From the NCBI GenBank assembly GCA_019307665.1, contig JAFDJC010000209.1:1-6666 (forward strand): 6,666 bases of DNA, given 5' to 3'. Below are positions 1 to 3,722 of the stretch, piece after piece. The notes beneath the pieces were generated by a model. The model was not told the DNA's origin, made no database searches, and was given only the letters and a program-made list of their open reading frames with translations. Position 1 is the stretch's first letter. Every line of letters starts with the position of its first letter. Origin of the DNA: Deltaproteobacteria bacterium. GTDB lineage: Bacteria > Desulfobacterota > Desulfobacteria > Desulfobacterales > SURF-7. The position numbers were made by a program, and so were the translations under genes.

Positions 1-56
1 AAAACTGCGTTCCTCTTGAAATCCTGGTCGTATTTTCTTCTGGTTTGTAAACTCAT
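1..56 (-). CDS. IS3-family transposase OrfA, N-terminal fragment (truncated by window edge)
   Basis: Only 18 codons are visible, reading MSLQTRRKYDQDFKRNAV. The pattern of basic residues followed by Y-D-x-D-F-K-R-x-A-V is the classic beginning of IS3/IS911-type OrfA proteins, whose N-terminal helix-turn-helix (HTH_Tnp_1 family) binds the terminal repeats of the element. The start is well supported: AAGGAGGA (complement of 63-70) sits seven bases before the ATG, with a promoter behind it. In this family OrfA is normally about 90-100 residues and is followed by OrfB through a -1 ribosomal frameshift; none of that can be seen here. The gene points away from the neighbouring toxin-antitoxin pair, so it does not form an operon with it. 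Confidence 0.75.
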   Translation of the reverse strand, partial: MSLQTRRKYDQDFKRNAV

Positions 57-77
57 GTTTTATCCTCCTTAATTTTC

Positions 78-106
78 ATTATAGAGGCTTAACTGAGTGT
101 ACACAA
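78..106 (-). promoter_or_regulatory. Sigma-70-type promoter of the IS transposase
   Basis: On the minus strand a perfect TATAAT (78-83) lies 17 bp downstream of TTGTGT (101-106). The spacing is ideal, but the -35 matches consensus only in its first three bases. The site lies between the IS end and the OrfA ribosome binding site, so it should drive orfA. A weak -35 with a strong -10 fits IS3-family elements, in which a stronger junction promoter is often formed only in the circular intermediate. Confidence 0.5.
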
Positions 107-123
107 TACCGGGGGTAGGATCA
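97..123 (-). repeat. Terminal inverted repeat (left end) of the IS3-group element
   Basis: This is the outermost stretch of the IS, ending in the dinucleotide CA on the plus strand (TG when read into the element). It contains the C-rich block and the TGTGTACAC block that align with the IS3 left end. The -35 hexamer of the transposase promoter lies inside it, as is common in IS3-family ends. The partner repeat is outside the window, so the inner limit is approximate. Confidence 0.6.
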
Positions 124-197
124 CTCTGCCATTTCCTCTTGTCGAGGCATTTCAGCCTGCTCTTGACAATTTGTCCTTCATATGCGACAGTGTGTTT

Positions 198-494
198 GTG
201 AAATACGAAATCGAGACAACAAATATTTTTGATAAATGGTTGACTGGGGTTAAGGATACGCAACACCGGGCAAGAATTATCAGCCGTTTTGACCACATTC
301 AACTGGGTAACTTTGGAGACCATAAAAACCTTGGTGGGAATCTGTTTGAGTTGCGTTTTTTCTTTGGCTCCGGCTTCCGGACTTATTACACCATCAAGGG
401 TGGAAAGGTCATTTTTCTGCTTTGCGGCGGCGACAAGTCCACCCAAAGCAAAGACATCAAAAAAGCAAGAACCATTATGGACGAACTGGAGTAA
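198..494 (+). CDS. Type II toxin, RelE/ParE superfamily, HI1419-type addiction module killer protein (HigB-like)
   Basis: The product is a small basic protein of 98 residues when started at GTG 198. It matches the 'upstream HI1419-like' toxin family (COG3657, Gp49/HigB-like), which belongs to the RelE fold and is thought to act as an mRNA interferase at the ribosome. Recognisable features are the N-terminal KYEIETTNIFDKWL, the LGNFGD turn (36-41), E-L-R (51-53), the basic G-F-R (59-61) before a Y-Y strand, and the hallmark LLCGGDKSTQ (74-83) followed by a Lys-rich C-terminal helix. The start is uncertain: GTG 198 fits the family N terminus, while GTG 192 and TTG 171 are in frame upstream and would add 2 or 9 residues. 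None has a clear Shine-Dalgarno, and no well-spaced promoter is visible between the IS end at 123 and the gene. Six bases separate the stop from the antitoxin start, so the two genes are surely co-transcribed. The toxin-first order is usual for this family. Confidence 0.88.
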   Translation: MKYEIETTNIFDKWLTGVKDTQHRARIISRFDHIQLGNFGDHKNLGGNLFELRFFFGSGFRTYYTIKGGKVIFLLCGGDKSTQSKDIKKARTIMDELE

Positions 495-500
495 ATAGCG

Positions 501-779
501 ATGAAAATAACCACCAAAAAATGGGATGCCAGCGAATATCTAGACAGCCCTGAAATGATCCATGAGTATCTTAAGGCCGCCTTTGAAGACGGGGACAGCG
601 AATTGCTTATGATAGCCATTGGCAATGTTGCCAAAGCCAAGGGTATGAGCGAGATCGCAAAGAAAACAAACCTGAGCCGTCAGAATCTTTACAAAGCCTT
701 GTCGGCAAACAGCTCTCCAAAGTTTGAGACCGTAAAAAAAGTCATTGAAGCGCTTGGCTGTAAGCTGGCTATTGCCTGA
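501..779 (+). CDS. Antitoxin, Xre/HigA-like DNA-binding protein of the HI1420 family
   Basis: This 92-residue protein is the antidote partner of the preceding toxin (COG3636, 'downstream HI1420-like' family). Such proteins neutralise the toxin by direct binding and repress their own operon through a helix-turn-helix. The N-terminal half has the typical W-D-A-S-E-Y-L and E-Y-L-K-A-A-F-E-D-G-D segments. The helix-turn-helix follows at about residues 49-68 (MSEIAKKTNLSRQNLYKALS), and the C terminus has the conserved K-F-E-T-V-K-K-V-I-E-A-L-G pattern. Length is normal for the family, and the reading frame is intact. GGAG at 488-491, overlapping the end of the toxin gene, is nine bases before the ATG and supports this start, suggesting better translation of antitoxin than of toxin. 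The module is therefore probably complete and could be functional. Confidence 0.9.
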   Translation: MKITTKKWDASEYLDSPEMIHEYLKAAFEDGDSELLMIAIGNVAKAKGMSEIAKKTNLSRQNLYKALSANSSPKFETVKKVIEALGCKLAIA

Positions 780-827
780 AAATATTTTGATACGGAGGTT
801 TTGTAAGCTCATTACTCAAGCATTTTA

Positions 828-864
828 AAATGTCTGGTTTTCATAGCAAGTGAAATGTCCGGTT
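828..864 (+). repeat. Pair of 12-bp direct repeats (AAATGTYYGGTT type), possible mobile-element end remnant
   Basis: AAATGTCTGGTT (828-839) recurs as AAATGTCCGGTT (853-864), matching 11 of 12 bases with a 25-bp period. The pair lies in the 98-bp gap between two convergent genes (780-877). Short tandem repeats containing TGTCCGGTT resemble the repeated transposase-binding sites at the ends of IS21-like elements, but no transposase remnant is present. The gap shows no clear hairpin terminator for either gene and no other ORF. The repeat is seen directly; the IS origin is only a guess. Confidence 0.4.
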
Positions 865-877
865 ATAGCACTTAAAG

Positions 878-2950
878 CTAATAGCGGCATTGACGGACAA
901 TCTCTGCTGCCCTGCGCTGAAGGTCACAGGCAAAGGGTTCTTTTTTATTCAGCGCTTCTTCCAGGGCAGCAAGAATGTCGTAATATATATCCCACTCCAA
1001 ACGTTCTTTTTCATACTGCTGTTTGAGAGGAGAAGGGTCACCCCGGGTAAAATCGAAGCCCTGCCTTTTATTTCCGGAAATAAAAAAAGACGCTGCCTTT
1101 AAGGCAAATCGTAAATAAACAACTGTAAGAGGAATCTTTGAGATAAAACCTCCGGTAAACGGATCCAGCTTGTCTTTTAGTTTTGTAATTGTACCCGCAA
1201 GCGCTTTTGCGTAAGCGGAATAATTTAAAATGCGAATATAATCGCCGATGAGCTTACCGATATAGGCATTTTTAATCGCTTCCTGGGCAAAGGCCTCCTT
1301 ATCATGCCTCATTATCAAACCATCCTTGTGTACATATGCTGGTGCTGCACTATGATTGAGCATAACAGACATAATATAAGCCTGATCTTCTGCGCGACCG
1401 ATAAAAGAGGGTGTAAAGGGGCGATAACAACGAAGTGCATCAACCAGAATACCGTTTGTTCCACCGGTGACATGAACGCGCTGAATGCACGTTTTTTTTC
1501 CGTCCAATGGCCCGGCCTGATAAGTTGTCATCATTTCAGCTTCTGTGGAAAGCGCCTGGGGTAAGGCGTTAAAAAAAATATATTCATCCGGAGACAATTC
1601 GCCATGAGGGAAATTGACGTCCGGTGTAAACAGGGATTTGCTGATATCCTTTTCATTCACCAGGGCTCCGGCAATCAGGCCAAGCTCCACAGGGCACCCG
1701 TGGCAGTCCGTCCCTTTCGCTCCCCAAAGGGGTGTCATCAAGTGTTCAAATGCAGAAGAGCCGGATTCTTCAACCAGCTCTTTCTGGGGGAATACCTGGT
1801 CCAAGTCGATTTTGAACGTTGCTTTTACTTTGGGGTAGATGCAGATTTGCCAAAAGGCAGCGATGGCTTTTAAAAAGCTGTAGTGCCTGCCGTATTCACC
1901 GTCCACCCCAAAAACACTCAAAAACTCTCTTGCCGAATCCCGGTCCATACAGTCGGTCCAAAAAGGGATAAGCACTTCGTTAATAATGCGCTGGGTATCC
2001 GCTTCCGTGAACAGGTATACGTCAATATTATTCAAGCCCCCTGTACGAATAAGCTCTTCCTTGAGATATTGTCCGGCAATTTTCTGTAAACCTTTATGGG
2101 TGACTGATACGGATAAGACAACAGCGAGCTTTCCTTCGCCAGTCATATTGCCAGTCTTATTATCCGGTACATTTCCGCGGACGCGTTCAAACTCAATGGT
2201 CTGATCCAGTTCCCTCAGGCCGTAAAGGATTTCATTTTTTTTTGGTTCCACACCGATCTGAATCGGATGATCATACCAGTAAGACTGAGTCTCTTCTGCC
2301 GTTTTTTTCAGTTCTTTTTTCAACGAATCACTAAAGGGGAGATCCTCAATGGGCGTTGAAGCCGAAGGAACAGTTAACAGTACATTCGATGTAAAAAGAA
2401 TCTGGCGGGCGGGTTCTGTGATCGGATTGTTGTTCAGTTCTGAAATGGTAATTGTTCGCCTGTTTCTCAGTTCTTCAATCCGCTCCTGTTTTGCATTTTG
2501 TATTCCGGTTGCTTCCGGAAAAAAAACCGAGTGAATCATTTCAACAAGATTCTCTTTTTTAACTGCATTCTTCCTTTCACTCAAATATTGACGAAGCTGC
2601 TTTAATGATTTTAAAAATTCCTGGTCCTCTTGACACACATCATTAATCTCGCAGCAAACAGCATCTGCCCCGGAAAGATAAAACTTTGCAGTCTCTTTCC
2701 ATTCCGGATACGTTATCATTTTATTCAAAAAACCTTCCGCCTTTTCATAGTCCGGATGGTCAGGTCCCATAAGTTTGATAAAAAACGAGGCGTTCAGCTT
2801 GCAAATAGTATCATATTCACCCATTTGATCGCCAGTTAGATCATAGGTGGGTTCTTTCTCAAACTGTTGAATAGAATCAAAAATGGTGAAAGCGGCTGAT
2901 TTGGTTTTTTTTTGAAATAATGCCTGAATTACAGACTCGAAGTTATTCAT
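878..2950 (-). CDS. Unrecognised 690-residue protein with GT-A-glycosyltransferase-like motifs
   Basis: I cannot assign this protein to a named family with certainty. It has no signal peptide and no clear membrane segment, so it is probably cytoplasmic. Residues 1-180 look mostly helical. From about 272 there is a nucleotide-binding-like beginning: strand KLAVVLSVSV (274-283), a helix, then NIDVYLFTEAD (308-318). There follow RHYSFLKAIAAFWQI (355-369) and a strand ending in the acidic motif DLD (382-384, in KIDLDQVFP). Further on come DCHGCP with a CxxC (415-420), VTGGTNGI (494-501), GRAEDQAY (518-525, ED acceptor-type motif) and a late His (MRHD, 547-550). The order DxD, ED, His resembles GT-A-fold sugar transferases that bind a divalent metal and a nucleotide sugar; this is inference. 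The start is supported by AAGG six bases before the ATG. A weak candidate promoter, TTGCGC (3017-3022) and TATACA (2995-3000), lies upstream on the minus strand. The gene stands alone, converging on the toxin-antitoxin pair and divergent from gltB. Two runs of nine A occur within the coding strand, but the frame stays open. Confidence 0.85.
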   Translation of the reverse strand: MNNFESVIQALFQKKTKSAAFTIFDSIQQFEKEPTYDLTGDQMGEYDTICKLNASFFIKLMGPDHPDYEKAEGFLNKMITYPEWKETAKFYLSGADAVCCEINDVCQEDQEFLKSLKQLRQYLSERKNAVKKENLVEMIHSVFFPEATGIQNAKQERIEELRNRRTITISELNNNPITEPARQILFTSNVLLTVPSASTPIEDLPFSDSLKKELKKTAEETQSYWYDHPIQIGVEPKKNEILYGLRELDQTIEFERVRGNVPDNKTGNMTGEGKLAVVLSVSVTHKGLQKIAGQYLKEELIRTGGLNNIDVYLFTEADTQRIINEVLIPFWTDCMDRDSAREFLSVFGVDGEYGRHYSFLKAIAAFWQICIYPKVKATFKIDLDQVFPQKELVEESGSSAFEHLMTPLWGAKGTDCHGCPVELGLIAGALVNEKDISKSLFTPDVNFPHGELSPDEYIFFNALPQALSTEAEMMTTYQAGPLDGKKTCIQRVHVTGGTNGILVDALRCYRPFTPSFIGRAEDQAYIMSVMLNHSAAPAYVHKDGLIMRHDKEAFAQEAIKNAYIGKLIGDYIRILNYSAYAKALAGTITKLKDKLDPFTGGFISKIPLTVVYLRFALKAASFFISGNKRQGFDFTRGDPSPLKQQYEKERLEWDIYYDILAALEEALNKKEPFACDLQRRAAEIVRQCRY

Positions 2951-3024
2951 TATCCTTGCTCCACTTCACAGCTGACATTAATGATGGCTTTATATGTATA
3001 CCATGTTCCGCTCTTCGCGCAATT

Positions 3025-3195
3025 AAATTGTGACGGTTTCGTAAAAAGTCCAACTTCTGCGTTGTGCTGCATTTCGTAATCATTCAACGTACGATAAGTA
3101 CGCCTCATGATTCCAAAATTTGCACGCCTTGAATTTGAACTTGTTACAAAACCGTCTAAATCGGACTTTTTGCGAAAACATCAAATTGTGACGGC
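3025..3195. repeat. MITE-like imperfect palindromic repeat element, about 170 bp
   Basis: The outer parts are inverted: TTTCGTAAAAAGTCC (3037-3051) pairs with GGACTTTTTGCGAAA (3163-3177) with one mismatch. A second, nested arm has GACGGTTTCGTAA (3032-3044) matching the complement of TTACAAAACCGTC (3144-3156) with one mismatch. The centre folds into a hairpin: AATCAT/ATGATT (3078-3083 and 3107-3112) outside CGTAC/GTACG (3088-3092 and 3098-3102) around loop GATAA. In addition AAATTGTGACGG occurs as a direct repeat at 3025-3036 and 3183-3194, framing the element. No ORF of note lies inside. Such palindromes are typical of non-autonomous mobile elements or REP-like repeats, and I recall similar GTAAAAAGTC palindromes from Desulfobacterales genomes. 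The limits are approximate. Confidence 0.6.
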
Positions 3196-3328
3196 TTCCA
3201 GATCAAAATAACAAAAATGTAATTTATCTTAAATAAAACAACAAAAATGCATATCAGATAAAAAAATATTCTTGGGGCGTTGAATAAATTTAATTAAAAT
3301 ATCAGCATATTAAAGGTCAGAGTGTGGT

Positions 3329-3344
3329 TGGCGCGCTTTTTGCT
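3329..3344 (+). promoter_or_regulatory. Sigma-54 (RpoN) -24/-12 promoter, probably for gltB
   Basis: TGGCGCG (3329-3335), four bases, then TTGCT (3340-3344) matches the sigma-54 consensus TGGCACG-N4-TTGCW at all but one position. The invariant GG (3330-3331) and GC (3342-3343) have the required 10-base spacing. Predicted transcription starts near 3355 and reads toward gltB, leaving a leader of about 368 nt. Sigma-54 control of nitrogen assimilation genes is well established, so the position before glutamate synthase is meaningful. An activator of the NtrC type would be required; no classical NtrC dyad is seen upstream, only the 30-bp-spaced direct repeat 80-120 bp away. Confidence 0.6.
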
Positions 3345-3370
3345 ATTTATTGCAAAGGAGACTTTTAAGT

Positions 3371-3397
3371 ATGAAGAGTTTGAATTGTAACGATTAA
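3371..3397 (+). CDS. Possible eight-residue leader peptide ORF (MKSLNCND)
   Basis: A tiny ORF begins at ATG 3371, ten bases after AAAGGAG (3354-3360), one of the best ribosome binding sites in this intergenic region. It ends with TAA after eight residues. It lies directly downstream of the sigma-54-type promoter, whose predicted start site (about 3355) would leave the Shine-Dalgarno almost at the 5' end of the RNA. It could be a short upstream ORF or leader peptide. Equally, it could be chance or the decayed start of a longer gene. No attenuator-like codon run is present. Confidence 0.15.
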   Translation: MKSLNCND

Positions 3398-3436
3398 TTT
3401 TTACAAGACAGTTTATTTTTTAAATTTTATGTTTAT

Positions 3437-3445
3437 TGTTATAAT
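3437..3445 (+). promoter_or_regulatory. Candidate extended -10 promoter upstream of gltB
   Basis: TGTTATAAT is a perfect extended -10 element (TG-N-TATAAT). No good -35 hexamer is found 16-18 bases upstream, where the DNA is a T/A run, but extended -10 promoters can work without one. Transcription would begin near 3452 and give gltB a leader of about 270 nt. In such AT-rich DNA a chance match is quite possible. If real, it would provide basal sigma-70 expression alongside the sigma-54 promoter. Confidence 0.3.
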
Positions 3446-3722
3446 GTTGTTTTTAATAAAGAATGTATGACTCTGTCCAATATGTTAAAGATAATATCTG
3501 TTTTTTGATGCCTTTCTATGTTATTAGAGAGTCCTTTGAATAGTGAATTATTCTGCAGATAAAACAATTTCAACACTCAGAGATCGGTTTCATTTTTTTA
3601 AAAAGAGCTGTTTTAATAACAAAATAAATAATTTTAAAGACACGTGTTAAAATTAAGAGAACCAATTTAACATTTGCTTGCTTTGAATTTAGTGGGGACA
3701 ACATAGGGAGTTGATTGGAAAA

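Larger units (their letters stand above)
1..123 (-). mobile_element. IS3-group insertion sequence, 5' end only (element runs off the window)
   Basis: Read on the minus strand, the element begins at position 123 with TGATCCTACCCCCGG and continues through TGTGTACAC. From memory this closely resembles the left terminal repeat of IS3 itself, which starts TGATCTTACCC and has GTGGACAC at the same distance. It is followed in order by a promoter with a perfect TATAAT, a strong Shine-Dalgarno and an OrfA start, which is the standard left-end layout of IS3-family elements. The OrfB transposase and the right end lie beyond position 1. The base triplet just outside (CTC, 124-126) would be one copy of the 3-4 bp target duplication; the other copy is not in the window. 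The family call is confident; the exact boundary is inferred from the terminal TG. Confidence 0.75.
2951..3722. other. 772-bp AT-rich divergent intergenic region
   Basis: This region separates the start of the putative glycosyltransferase gene (minus) from the start of gltB (plus). Besides the separately listed palindromic repeat and promoters, it has a direct repeat AACAAAAATG at 3210-3219 and 3240-3249, exactly 30 bp apart, upstream of the sigma-54-type promoter. Two very short ORFs occur on the plus strand: 3371-3397 (8 residues) and 3463-3543 (26 residues, MYDSVQYVKDNI at its start, no good ribosome binding site). A small hairpin GAATA/TATTC lies at 3538-3553. From about 3400 to 3700 the DNA is very AT-rich. 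I recognise no tRNA, rRNA or known riboswitch in it. No convincing Rho-independent terminator was seen. Confidence 0.6.

Noticed and set aside
163..186. TTGACA (163-168) with TATGCG (181-186) as a toxin promoter
   Set aside because: The spacer is only 12 bp; no acceptable -10 is found at 16-18 bp, so I did not list it as a promoter.
69..446. A 125-codon minus-strand ORF running across the IS end and the toxin gene
   Set aside because: It crosses the IS boundary and is antisense to a recognisable toxin, so it cannot be an ancestral gene.
1304..2204. Several plus-strand ORFs of 68-89 codons opposite the 690-residue gene
   Set aside because: They overlap one another in different frames, lack ribosome binding sites and recognisable motifs, and lie within an intact longer gene.
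3025..3195. Possible CRISPR array or Rho-independent terminator
   Set aside because: The repeats are inverted rather than regularly spaced direct repeats, and the hairpin is not followed by a T run in a suitable place after a gene.
3463..3543. A 26-residue ORF downstream of the extended -10 candidate
   Set aside because: There is no proper ribosome binding site and no recognisable pattern; in AT-rich DNA this length is expected by chance.
3400..3722. Possible glutamine or other riboswitch in the gltB leader
   Set aside because: I could not match any known riboswitch core, and only a weak 5-bp hairpin (3538-3553) was found.
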